Shown here in pieces: positions 1 through 6,533 of a stretch of DNA of 13,347 bases (positions are counted from its first letter, which is position 1; each line of letters begins with the position of its first letter). The DNA is from Thiosocius sp965601425 (lineage in GTDB: Bacteria > Pseudomonadota > Gammaproteobacteria > Chromatiales > Chromatiaceae): contig CBFCWF010000114.1 of the NCBI GenBank assembly GCA_965601425.1, positions 1 through 13,347 of the forward strand. Direction: 5' to 3'. The notes beneath the pieces are model-generated. The model saw only the letters and a list, made by a program, of their open reading frames with translations. It searched no databases and had not been told where the DNA came from. Both the position numbers and the translations under genes were made by a program.

Positions 1-60
1 GCGGTCTTCGCCTTGATGTCCCGAATTATGTCGCCCAATCTGCGCACCCAGGATTTTTAG
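1..60 (+). CDS. Possible 3' end of an upstream gene (partial)
   Basis: Frame 1 is open from the left edge to a TAG at 58-60 and would encode a 19-residue tail ending NLRTQDF. It is too short to identify. It could equally be chance, since 20 open codons are not significant. The next gene starts 48 bases later on the same strand, so a common transcript is possible but not shown. Confidence 0.2.
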   Translation, partial: AVFALMSRIMSPNLRTQDF

Positions 61-107
61 GTGCCCTACAATGACGCGTTCCCTTCTATGGTGACAATGA
101 AACCTTC

Positions 108-1985
108 ATGATCGCTAAATACCTGCAACTTGCCATCATCGCGTGCTGCACCCTCGCATCCGGCCCAATAGCTGCGCAGGAGATCGCTGACACGATCTAC
201 ACCGGCGGGCCCATTCTCACGATCGACGACACGCGGCCGATGGCGGGGGCAGTGGCGGTCAAGGACGGACGCATCCTCGCCGTGGGGGATCTGGCGCAGG
301 TCTCCGCTTACGATGGGGAGGGAACGGAGCGCTTCGATCTCGCCGGGCGCACCATGCTGCCCGGCTTCGTCGACAGCCACGGCCATGTGGTATTCGGGGG
401 CCTGCAGGCACTCTCGGCGAACCTCCTCGCGCCCCCCGACGGCGAGGTGACGGACATCGCGAGCCTGCAGCAAACGCTAAAGACGTGGATAGCGGACAAC
501 GCCGATGCCGTAGAAACGGTGAAGATCGTCGTGGGTTTCGGCTACGACAATGCTCAGCTCGCCGAGCTCCGCCATCCGACGCGCGAAGATCTCGACGCGG
601 TCACGACAGAGTACCCCGTGATCATCGTCCACCAGTCTGGCCATCTGGGCGTCGCGAACTCCAAGGCGCTGGAGGTCGCCGGGGTCGATGCAAGCACACA
701 GAATCCGCCGGGCGGCGTCTACCAGCGCGATGCGAGCGGCGCACCGAACGGCGTGATGGAGGAGTACGCCTTCTTCCCCGTGCTGGTGAAGACCCTGGCC
801 AGTCTCGGCGCGGAAGGGCTCGTGACCTTTACCCGCGCGGGCAGCGAGCTCTGGGCGAGATTCGGCTACACCACGGCACAGGACGGCCGATCCTCCGTGG
901 GCCTCGTCGAAGCGATCCGGCAGGTGGGTGCCGCGGGCGAGCTGCCGATCGACGTCGTCTCCTTCCCCGATGTGCTCGAGGCGCGGGATTTCATCCGCAA
1001 GAACGTCTCGCAGGACTACACCGACCGCGTCCGTGTCGGCGGCTGCAAGTTGACGATTGACGGCTCGCCCCAGGGCTTCACCGCGCTGCGCGACCGGCCT
1101 TACTACGCGCCCGTCGGCGACTACCCGCCGGGCTATGCAGGCTATGCGGCGATCACCATGGAGCAAGTGCAAGACGCGGTGGACTGGTGCACGGAGAACG
1201 GTATCCAGATCATCGTCCATGCCAATGGCGAGGGCGCGTCCGACATGCTGATCGCGGCCCTCGGTGCGGCGAAGCAGAAGTATCCCAGCGCCGATACCCG
1301 CCCGGTGCTAGTCCACGGTCAGTTCCTGCGCGAGGACCAGGTCGAGAGCTACAAGCGGCTCGGCGTGTTTCCGTCGCTCTTTCCAATGCACACCTTCTAC
1401 TGGGGTGACTGGCACCGCGACCATACGGTGGGCCCCATCAATGGCGAGAACATTTCCCCCACCGGCTGGCTCGTGCAGCGGGAGATGATGTTCGGCACCC
1501 ACCATGACGCGCCGGTGGCCTTTCCCGACAGCATGCGTGTGCTGGATGCGACCGTGACGCGCAGAACGCGCTCGGGCGACATTCTTGGCCCCCATCAGCG
1601 GGTCGACGTGATGACCGCGCTCAAGGCAATGACGGTATGGCCCGCCTGGCAGCATTTCGAGGAAGACCGCAAGGGAACGATCGAAGTGGGCAAGATCGCC
1701 GACTTCGTGATCCTATCGCATGATCCCTCCGCGATCGACCCTGAGGACCTCGATCAGATCGACGTGCTGGTGACGATCAAGGACGGCGCGGTGGTTTACG
1801 AGGCGGAGGGCGACACGCGCAGGGGCGAGCTGAGGCTATCGCCCTTCATGGGTGACCCGGCCACGGCGCACCGTTTCATGCATGCGATGTACCAGGGGAT
1901 GGGTGTCGAGAAACCGGTCATCCGATGCCTCCTCAGCCCGGCGGTGTGTCAGCGCTTGTTCGGTATTTCCGCATCGCGCCTATGA
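108..1985 (+). CDS. Exported amidohydrolase family protein (YtcJ-like)
   Basis: This 625-residue protein is a metal-dependent hydrolase of the amidohydrolase superfamily, in the YtcJ-like group that acts on amide or ester bonds of unknown substrates. Seen: a hydrophobic N-terminus with a likely signal peptidase site after about A23 (IAA-QE); the beta-sandwich start TIYTGGPILTID (29-40); the metal-binding SHGH motif with H91 and H93 after LPGFVD; later histidines in IIVHANGEGAS and VLVHGQFL, and the HHDAPV segment carrying the usual Asp; and the closing GTIEVGKIADFVIL sequence typical of the family. Length is slightly over the usual 530-600. IIAC at 10-13 could be read as a lipobox, but the signal would be very short. 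The ribosome site before the ATG at 108 is weak. It is followed directly by a gene remnant, so its original downstream neighbour is gone. The fold and class are secure; the substrate is unknown. Confidence 0.9.
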   Translation: MIAKYLQLAIIACCTLASGPIAAQEIADTIYTGGPILTIDDTRPMAGAVAVKDGRILAVGDLAQVSAYDGEGTERFDLAGRTMLPGFVDSHGHVVFGGLQALSANLLAPPDGEVTDIASLQQTLKTWIADNADAVETVKIVVGFGYDNAQLAELRHPTREDLDAVTTEYPVIIVHQSGHLGVANSKALEVAGVDASTQNPPGGVYQRDASGAPNGVMEEYAFFPVLVKTLASLGAEGLVTFTRAGSELWARFGYTTAQDGRSSVGLVEAIRQVGAAGELPIDVVSFPDVLEARDFIRKNVSQDYTDRVRVGGCKLTIDGSPQGFTALRDRPYYAPVGDYPPGYAGYAAITMEQVQDAVDWCTENGIQIIVHANGEGASDMLIAALGAAKQKYPSADTRPVLVHGQFLREDQVESYKRLGVFPSLFPMHTFYWGDWHRDHTVGPINGENISPTGWLVQREMMFGTHHDAPVAFPDSMRVLDATVTRRTRSGDILGPHQRVDVMTALKAMTVWPAWQHFEEDRKGTIEVGKIADFVILSHDPSAIDPEDLDQIDVLVTIKDGAVVYEAEGDTRRGELRLSPFMGDPATAHRFMHAMYQGMGVEKPVIRCLLSPAVCQRLFGISASRL

Positions 1986-1997
1986 TTCGCGCACTGA

Positions 1998-2171
1998 CGA
2001 GGCCGCCGGGCCCGAGATACGGTCGCTGCGCTTCGTATCGGCGCTGCGAAAGTGGAGGCTCTCGGCGGTACAGTGTTGATGGCGCCGACCCCGCAGGTCC
2101 GAGATGGCACCGTGGCCATCATCGCAGACCCGAACGGCGCAGGACTCGTGATACAGGAGTGGAATCGATGA
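1998..2171 (+). pseudogene. 5'-truncated VOC/glyoxalase-fold protein, C-terminal remnant
   Basis: Frame 3 after the amidohydrolase stop (and a further stop at 1995-1997) is open to TGA 2169-2171. From about 2019 the translation reads AAL..AAKVEALGGTVLMAP, then VRDGTVAIIADPNGAGLVIQEW. This is the final beta-alpha-beta-beta unit of vicinal-oxygen-chelate proteins: AxxxGGxVLxxP, then GxxAxxxDPxGAxxxLxxW. The N-terminal module is missing and there is no ATG with a ribosome site, so this is a broken gene whose 5' part was lost at the junction with the amidohydrolase. Its stop overlaps the next start as ATGA (2168-2171), showing that the two were once a translationally coupled pair. A functional short protein from GTG 2052 is possible but unlikely. 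Confidence 0.6.
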
Positions 2172-2344
2172 ACAACGTAGCTTCGACAAAACGCTGTGGG
2201 CTGTTGTGCCGGGTATTGCTGCTTGCGGCGGTGCTGATTGGCGTCACCTCCTGCTCGCCGTATGCCAGCGTCGATATCGGCACACCTTTCAAGGTCGGCC
2301 CGGTGTACGTCAATCCCAAGATAGGAGTCGGCGGCTTCCTCTGA
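2168..2344 (+). CDS. Small predicted lipoprotein
   Basis: This 58-residue protein has a basic N-terminus (K8, R9, R15), a hydrophobic stretch LLLAAVLIGV, and a lipobox VTSC with the acylated cysteine at about residue 29. The mature peptide would be only about 30 residues, ending in GPVYVNPKIGVGGFL. The AGGAG at 2155-2159 lies 8 bases before the ATG at 2168, which fixes the start. The gene begins inside the stop of the VOC remnant (ATGA), so it was built as the second gene of an operon. Small lipoproteins of this kind are common in Gammaproteobacteria and lack a known function. A membrane location is well supported; the role is not. Confidence 0.65.
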   Translation: MNNVASTKRCGLLCRVLLLAAVLIGVTSCSPYASVDIGTPFKVGPVYVNPKIGVGGFL

Positions 2345-2741
2345 CCGACAGGTCGTTGCCCGCGCACAACATAATCCGAATCGGCGTGTTCCTGATCCGG
2401 GGCTTCGGCGGCCCCCGGCTGGCGCGCTGCTAACTGTCCCTGGGTCGACTCCAGCCATCCGCGGTCTTGCTCGCGTGAACCGATCTGGCACCGGCCCCAC
2501 TCGAATCGGGTATGTCCGCAATGCGCATGTCGCTACCGTTCATTAGGCACCTGGCGACCGGCAGCTTTTTGCCGGGAGCACCCGTAAGCCGTCGCAGGTT
2601 CCTAGGGCCTCCTGACAGCTGAGTTCCCTGGTTGGTGAATGGCTGCTCATGGCTGGTTCCTCCTGTCAGCTGCCCCACGACATTTCTGAGTAGGGATGGC
2701 CTATGCTGCGGCAACAAAGCCAACGCAGAGGACACAACTTG
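2345..2741. other. Gene-poor stretch with hairpins and a dispersed motif
   Basis: No convincing gene lies here. The long minus-strand frame crossing 2430-2900 runs into the reductase gene and looks like chance coding for most of its length. Within it, 2505-2555 read on the minus strand resembles a piece at 9170-9220 (see findings). There is a 6-bp inverted repeat with a 6-base loop at 2558-2575 (CCGGCA / TGCCGG), without the T-run needed for a terminator. A second, looser pair, CTGACAG and CTGTCAG, lies between about 2612 and 2675. Promoter elements for the next gene probably lie near 2680-2730, but I could not assign them. Confidence 0.4.
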
Positions 2742-3677
2742 ATGCGCATCGCAATTATGGGATCGGGCGGCGTAGGCGGCTATTTTGGCGCACGCCTTGC
2801 GCTCGCCGGCAACGAGGTCAGTTTCGTGGCGCGTGGCAAGCACCTGGCCGCCATGCAGAAGCACGGATTGCGCGTTGAGAGTTCGTTGGGCGACCTGCAT
2901 GTTGCCGAGCCCATCGCCACCGACGACCCGACGCAGCTAGAGCCGGCAGATATCGTCTTGCTCGGTGTAAAACTCTGGGATACTGAGACTGCCGCGCACG
3001 CCATCGCACCGCTGATCGGCCCTGAAACCGCGGTGGTTTCGTTCCAGAATGGTGTACAAAAGGATGAGGTGCTGCGCCGCATTCTAGGCGATACGGGGGT
3101 TATGGGGGGCGTATGTTACATCGCGGCAACGATCGCCGAGCCCGGGGTTATCCGTCACACGGGGAAGATGCAGAAACTCGTGTTTGGCGAGTATGGTCAA
3201 GGGGGTTCACGGCGCGCCAGCGCGTTCCTCGACGCCTGTCACAACGCCGGCATTGATGCCGAGATTCACGGCGACATTCGGCGGACCATCTGGGAAAAAT
3301 TTGTCTTTCTGGTTGGCCTTTCGGGCACCACGGCAACAATTCGCCTGCCGATTGGCGCGATCCGTTCGCATCTCCAGACACGCGCTTTTTTGCTCGACGC
3401 AATGCGCGAGGTAGTGGCGGTGGGCAGGGCCCAAGGGGTGCAGCTTGCGGAGGATTTCGCGCAAGACAGATTAGAATTCTGCGACGGATTACCGACGGAA
3501 ATGACCTCTTCAATGCATCTCGATCTGGAACGGGGAAATCGCCTCGAGGTTGCCTGGCTGAGTGGCGATATAGTGGCGCGTGGCAAGGAAGTCTCGATAC
3601 CAACGCCGGTTAATCGCGCAATCTACGATCTGCTTGTGCTGCACGCTGAAGGACAGCCAGCGCGTTCAGAGACCTGA
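2742..3677 (+). CDS. 2-dehydropantoate 2-reductase (ketopantoate reductase) family protein
   Basis: This family reduces ketopantoate to pantoate with NADPH, in the pantothenate and coenzyme A pathway. The 311-residue length fits. Seen: a Rossmann dinucleotide loop GSGGVGGYFG at residues 7-16; the conserved lysine in GVKLWDT (K77); FQNGVQ (N103); the catalytic-type lysine in IWEKFVFLV (K186); SSMHLDLERG (256-265) and a conserved acidic position near E269, then PTPVNRAIYDLL near the end. The start at 2742 is preferred over an upstream in-frame ATG (2703) because AGAGGA sits at 2727-2732 and the Rossmann strand begins at MRIAIMG. Many paralogues of this fold have other substrates, and no other pantothenate genes are nearby, so panE is not assigned. 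It stands alone, flanked by gene-poor DNA and a recombinase wreck. Confidence 0.85.
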   Translation: MRIAIMGSGGVGGYFGARLALAGNEVSFVARGKHLAAMQKHGLRVESSLGDLHVAEPIATDDPTQLEPADIVLLGVKLWDTETAAHAIAPLIGPETAVVSFQNGVQKDEVLRRILGDTGVMGGVCYIAATIAEPGVIRHTGKMQKLVFGEYGQGGSRRASAFLDACHNAGIDAEIHGDIRRTIWEKFVFLVGLSGTTATIRLPIGAIRSHLQTRAFLLDAMREVVAVGRAQGVQLAEDFAQDRLEFCDGLPTEMTSSMHLDLERGNRLEVAWLSGDIVARGKEVSIPTPVNRAIYDLLVLHAEGQPARSET

Positions 3678-3781
3678 TCCGCAGAGTGCAGACCATCTCG
3701 ACTCAACGGGTTGTTTGCAGCTGCAGCAGAGCCTTTCGCGTCGAGCGATGTTTGTCCTTCTTCAGGCTCAGGAGCAGAACG

Positions 3782-4141
3782 ATGACTCAATCGACGCAAA
3801 CCATCAGTCCGTTACGCCAGCGCATGATCGACGACACGCGGCTGCGCAAGCTCTCGGCGAAGACGCAGACCGGCTAAATCCGCGCGGTGCGGCGTTTCGC
3901 CGGGTTTCTGGGTTGCGCGCCCGATACCGCGAATGCGCAGGATATAAGACGGTGTCTGCTGCACCCGGTCGAACAGGGCAAAGGCAAACGGGATCGTTAC
4001 GCGATGCGCTCGCCCGCATTGCTCGCGCTGTTACGCGCTTGGTGGCGACATGCCCTAGTGCCTCGACAGCTACTACCCGATGGCTGGCTTTTTCCCGGTC
4101 AAAACCCCGTGAATCCCTTATCGACACGGCAGCCCAACCGA
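3782..4141 (+). pseudogene. Tyrosine recombinase (XerC/integrase-like), degraded
   Basis: The start is normal: AGGAG at 3770-3774, ATG at 3782, then the typical N-terminus TQTISPLRQRMIDD and LSAKTQTG. Codon 32, usually tyrosine in this group, is TAA (3875-3877). The same frame continues as IRAVRRFAGFLG, the SAM-like core-binding domain, and then jumps at about 3960 from QDIRR straight to VEQGKGKRDRYAM, a segment that belongs well inside the catalytic domain. This implies an internal in-frame deletion of roughly 110-130 codons, which removes the first catalytic arginine. Homology continues through LLPDGWLFPGQNP and LSTRQPNR and stops near 4140, so the HxxR and tyrosine part is also missing. 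It cannot be active. It marks an old integration or IS-associated event. Confidence 0.75.
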
Positions 4142-4199
4142 GTTTTAACGTTGTGCGAAAGGCTGCTCGCGAGATTCCCGTGGTCTTTGGCAACCGGGA

Positions 4200-4460
4200 T
4201 CAATCGATGGATTCGCGCACCTCACTGCGGCGGTCGACCCGGTCTCCCGCTTCCACGCCAGCCGCTTCGCGCACCTCCTTACGGTCACCCGCATCCACCT
4301 CGACGTTTTCGCGCACCTCACTGCGGCGGTCGACCCGGTCTCCCGCTTCCACGCCGGCCGCTTCGCGCATTTCCATACGGTCGTTCCCACTCGACAGGGA
4401 TACAAGGCCAATAGTCAGGCTGGTGGACAACGCGACCATCACTACGATTTGCTTCATCAT
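4200..4460 (-). CDS. Small exported protein with charged tandem repeats
   Basis: This is an 86-residue protein, read from 4460 down. GGAGGAG lies just upstream of two adjacent ATGs (4460 and 4457), so MMKQ or MKQ is the start. The first 25 or so residues form a signal peptide (VVMVALSTSLTIGLVSL). The mature part is almost entirely repeats: REAAGVEAGDRVDRRS, then EVRENVEVDAGDRK, then the first unit again, then EVRESID. This gives a 32-residue period seen in DNA as two copies of 62 bp with one mismatch (4212-4273 and 4308-4369). The composition (E, R, D, V, no Cys) suggests a disordered or helical acidic-basic protein of the periplasm. I do not recognise a family. The opposite strand is also open here, but as a by-product of the repeats. 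Confidence 0.65.
   Translation of the reverse strand: MMKQIVVMVALSTSLTIGLVSLSSGNDRMEMREAAGVEAGDRVDRRSEVRENVEVDAGDRKEVREAAGVEAGDRVDRRSEVRESID
4212..4369 (-). repeat. Tandem repeat, 96-bp period, inside the exported protein gene
   Basis: The 62-bp segment 4212-4273 recurs at 4308-4369 with a single difference (A at 4260, G at 4356), an offset of 96 bases or 32 codons. The 34 bases between them are a more diverged copy of part of the same unit (VEVDAGDRKEVRE against VEAGDR and SEVRE). The period keeps the reading frame, so copies can be gained or lost without breaking the gene. Confidence 0.9.
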
Positions 4461-4684
4461 GGGGGACTCCTCCAGAAGGGTTTTCCCAGTTATGCCTTTG
4501 TCAGACTGATTTACGATCATACCTGCGTTACCGCGGACGGTGGTGATTGCAGCGGGCGAATTGCTCGAACGTCGCGAACAGAGCGTTCCGCGGAGGCACC
4601 GGTCCGGGCCTCAACGCCGCCGACTGGATCAGGCTGCTGAACCACGCGTTAGGCCCCGGTCATTTGTTATCATCGTTTTCTGCC

Positions 4685-5101
4685 ATGGAAGAAAACCCGA
4701 TTCTTCTCTTTGACGGCGTCTGCCATCTGTGTGCAGACAGCGTGCAGTTTGTTATCCAGCGCGATCCGCATCAGCGTTTCCGTTTTGCGCGCCTGCAATC
4801 CAGTGTCGCTCAACATTTGCTGGCCGGCTACGACGTCACCGATAACAACTTGAACTCGGTTGTGCTGATATACCGGGGCCGGTTGTATCGCAAGTCCCGC
4901 GCAGCACTGCATACCCTGCTGTTGCTCCATCGTGCCTGGCCGCTATTGGGCGTGTTCCTGCTGGTGCCGCGCTTCATCGCTGATCCGATCTATGATTTCA
5001 TCGGCAGGCACAGGTATCGCTGGTTTGGCCAAATGGACAGCTGCTGGCTGCCGGAAACCGACCAGCACTGGCGGTTCCTCGATGCTGATGAGAACCATTA
5101 G
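4685..5101 (+). CDS. DCC-family thiol-disulfide oxidoreductase-like protein (DUF393, YuxK-like)
   Basis: This 138-residue protein carries the family signature at its N-terminus: LLFDGVCHLC, with D10, C13 and C16 forming DGxCxxC, followed by FRFARLQS and later SVVLIYRGRLYRKSRAAL, the thioredoxin-like continuation. LLVPRFIADPIYDFIGRHRYRWFG (about 98-121) is the standard C-terminal block, and a further Cys is found in MDSCWLPE. DCC proteins are thought to do thiol redox chemistry, and some are fused or adjacent to HTTM membrane domains. The start at 4685 places the motif at the usual distance; longer in-frame starts upstream add non-homologous residues. No clear ribosome site is visible. Its stop overlaps the stop of the convergent HTTM-like gene by 4 bases (5098-5101). 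Confidence 0.85.
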   Translation: MEENPILLFDGVCHLCADSVQFVIQRDPHQRFRFARLQSSVAQHLLAGYDVTDNNLNSVVLIYRGRLYRKSRAALHTLLLLHRAWPLLGVFLLVPRFIADPIYDFIGRHRYRWFGQMDSCWLPETDQHWRFLDADENH

Positions 5102-5991
5102 GCGGATATCGCCGTGTTCAATAATTCTGCCCAGGGGACTTCATAGAAGAAGATCAGGGCAAAATAGGCGCCCACATACCAATAACGAAGTGTCGCTGAT
5201 TTTTCATCACTTTGTACAATACCCATGGCCAGTATCAGCCAGCCAAAGCTGACCACAGGCACCACGGCATAAATGGTAAAACAGAAAAGCAGTAACAGCG
5301 GATCTCTTATGCGACCCAGACGGGAATCTTTCGGTACCAGGAAAGCAACTGCAATCAATGTCTGTTCAAACAGGTTCCAGGCCGTCGACAAAATGGCCAG
5401 CCACCACATTGAGCCCGGGATAACAAAAGGCAAACTGTCTGGTGCGGGGGTAGAACGATAATCACCCTCCAGGTATTCACGGGCAATATCAATCTGCTCA
5501 AAGGTAACCGAGCTGAACAGCACGACAAATTCTTCAAACCGCGTGTCGAGAAAAAAGGTTGTGAGAAAGAAAACACCATTAAGGTATTCCGCTGAGATCC
5601 ACTTTTGCAGCGCCGCAAAACCGAACGTCAATGCAACAAGATAGCGGGCATTGCTAAACAATACTTCCCTGTTTCCCAGCCATGCAGAGATAGCAAATGC
5701 CAGGCACCAGTAACTCAGCAAGTAGGCATGATTATCCGACAGCGGCCAGGCGATATAAAAGCGGATGCCTGTAAACAGGGCCAGGGCAGCCCACAGGGGA
5801 GGGGATCGCCACATCCCGGGGATCAGCAACCCGATTACAGACAGGCCCAGGATGAACGGTCGAATATACGAGTTGCCAACTGGCGATAGCAGCAGTGCCA
5901 GCAGCGTCAGTTTTGCGGCCAGTTCCCAGGCATCATAGTCTGCCAGTTGCCGTCCTAACCTGATGAACTGTTGTTTTAACGCTGCCGTCAT
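5098..5991 (-). CDS. HTTM-like multi-pass membrane protein
   Basis: This 297-residue protein has seven or more hydrophobic segments: LTLLALLLSPVG, FILGLSVIGLLIPG, WAALALFTGIRFYIAW, YLLSYWCLAFAISAWLG, YLVALTFGFAALQKW, WWLAILSTAWNLFEQTLIAVAFLV, LLLLFCFTIYAVVPVVSFGWLILA and YVGAYFALIFF. The segment DNHAYLLSYWCLAF and the pattern A.LQKW....LNG resemble the bacterial HTTM (vitamin K-dependent carboxylase-like transmembrane) family, where a DNHxYL stretch and a GxxKxxxxWLxG stretch are usual. I infer HTTM from these two points and from the adjacent DCC gene, since the two families often occur together. It is shorter than many HTTM proteins. It follows the 5994-6437 gene after 2 bases, so the two form an operon. 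The enzymatic role is unknown. Confidence 0.6.
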   Translation of the reverse strand: MTAALKQQFIRLGRQLADYDAWELAAKLTLLALLLSPVGNSYIRPFILGLSVIGLLIPGMWRSPPLWAALALFTGIRFYIAWPLSDNHAYLLSYWCLAFAISAWLGNREVLFSNARYLVALTFGFAALQKWISAEYLNGVFFLTTFFLDTRFEEFVVLFSSVTFEQIDIAREYLEGDYRSTPAPDSLPFVIPGSMWWLAILSTAWNLFEQTLIAVAFLVPKDSRLGRIRDPLLLLFCFTIYAVVPVVSFGWLILAMGIVQSDEKSATLRYWYVGAYFALIFFYEVPWAELLNTAISA

Positions 5992-5993
5992 AC

Positions 5994-6437
5994 CTACTGA
6001 CTGAAATCAAACTGCTCAAGCGCGATCTGAATTTGCTGCGGCTGCAGTGAATTTGGCTGATAGCGGGTCTTCCAGACTTCGATGCGGAGTGATGCCACCG
6101 GGCTTTCCGTTTCATCAATAGGTTTTTTCGCCAGCTTTTCCCGGGTTGCCCGGGCCAGCACCTCAAGCTGCCTTCTGCCTGGCAGAGCCCGTGCCCTGTA
6201 TTTCAGTTTTCTAAGTTGCCCATTCAGAGGAACGGTGTATTCATCTCCATTTTCATTCACTGCTGTGACGATCAGCAGGCGGGACGGCCCGACATCTGTA
6301 CTTGCAAACATGCCAAACCCTCCACCCAGCCAGGGTGACAAATTCCTGGTTTGCACAAGAACAAAGTGATTGATCGCCCCGGCCAAAAGCAGAATACAAG
6401 GAAGCCAGCCGAGTGTTTTCAAGAACGTATTTTTCAT
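5994..6437 (-). CDS. Single-anchor envelope protein upstream of the HTTM-like gene
   Basis: This 147-residue protein has one N-terminal membrane segment (LGWLPCILLLAGAINHFVLV, about 9-28), then a soluble domain beginning with WLGGGFGMFASTD and containing YTVPLNGQLRKLKYRARALPGRR and VASLRIEVWKTRYQP. I do not recognise a named family. The GGFGMF segment recalls a stretch that follows the last membrane helix in HTTM-related proteins, but this is only an impression. It is the first gene of a minus-strand pair, its stop lying 2 bases before the HTTM-like start, so the products probably work together at the membrane. The ATG at 6437 has only a weak ribosome site and overlaps the stop of an upstream open frame (6434-6508) as ATGA, suggesting coupling to a gene now lost. 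Confidence 0.7.
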   Translation of the reverse strand: MKNTFLKTLGWLPCILLLAGAINHFVLVQTRNLSPWLGGGFGMFASTDVGPSRLLIVTAVNENGDEYTVPLNGQLRKLKYRARALPGRRQLEVLARATREKLAKKPIDETESPVASLRIEVWKTRYQPNSLQPQQIQIALEQFDFSQ

Positions 6438-6508
6438 GCCCTGGCTACCGGTGGAGCAAACAACAGATTAACACCCATCTCCTCCGGAATATCATGCCGG
6501 TTGAGCAA
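6434..6508 (-). pseudogene. C-terminal tail of a lost upstream gene, coupled by ATGA
   Basis: On the minus strand, a frame open from TTG 6508 ends at TGA 6436-6434, overlapping the ATG of the next gene (6437-6435). It reads LNRHDIPEEMGVNLLFAP and ends PVARA. The exact 4-base overlap is the usual joint between operon genes, and the next gene lacks a good ribosome site of its own, so I infer that this is the end of a gene whose 5' part was removed. A translated leader peptide is the alternative. At 24 codons, chance cannot be excluded. Confidence 0.3.
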
Positions 6509-6533
6509 TCATTGCCACTGTTTTTCACTCTGA

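Noticed and set aside
477..1220. Long minus-strand open frame inside the amidohydrolase gene
   Set aside because: It is the antisense shadow of a high-GC gene: Arg/His/Ala/Val-rich, no recognisable domain, and fully covered by a secure coding sequence on the other strand.
2558..2575. Hairpin CCGGCA/TGCCGG as a terminator
   Set aside because: No T-run follows on either strand, and it is not placed right after a gene.
4212..4369. CRISPR-like repeat arrangement
   Set aside because: Only two copies, 62 bp each, in a coding frame with a codon-multiple period and no unique spacers, so this is a protein repeat.
3580..4509. Plus-strand open frame of 309 codons across the recombinase wreck and the repeat gene
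   Set aside because: It starts inside the reductase gene, is in the wrong frame for the recombinase, and its repetitive Ser/Arg/Thr end is the reverse of the minus-strand repeats.
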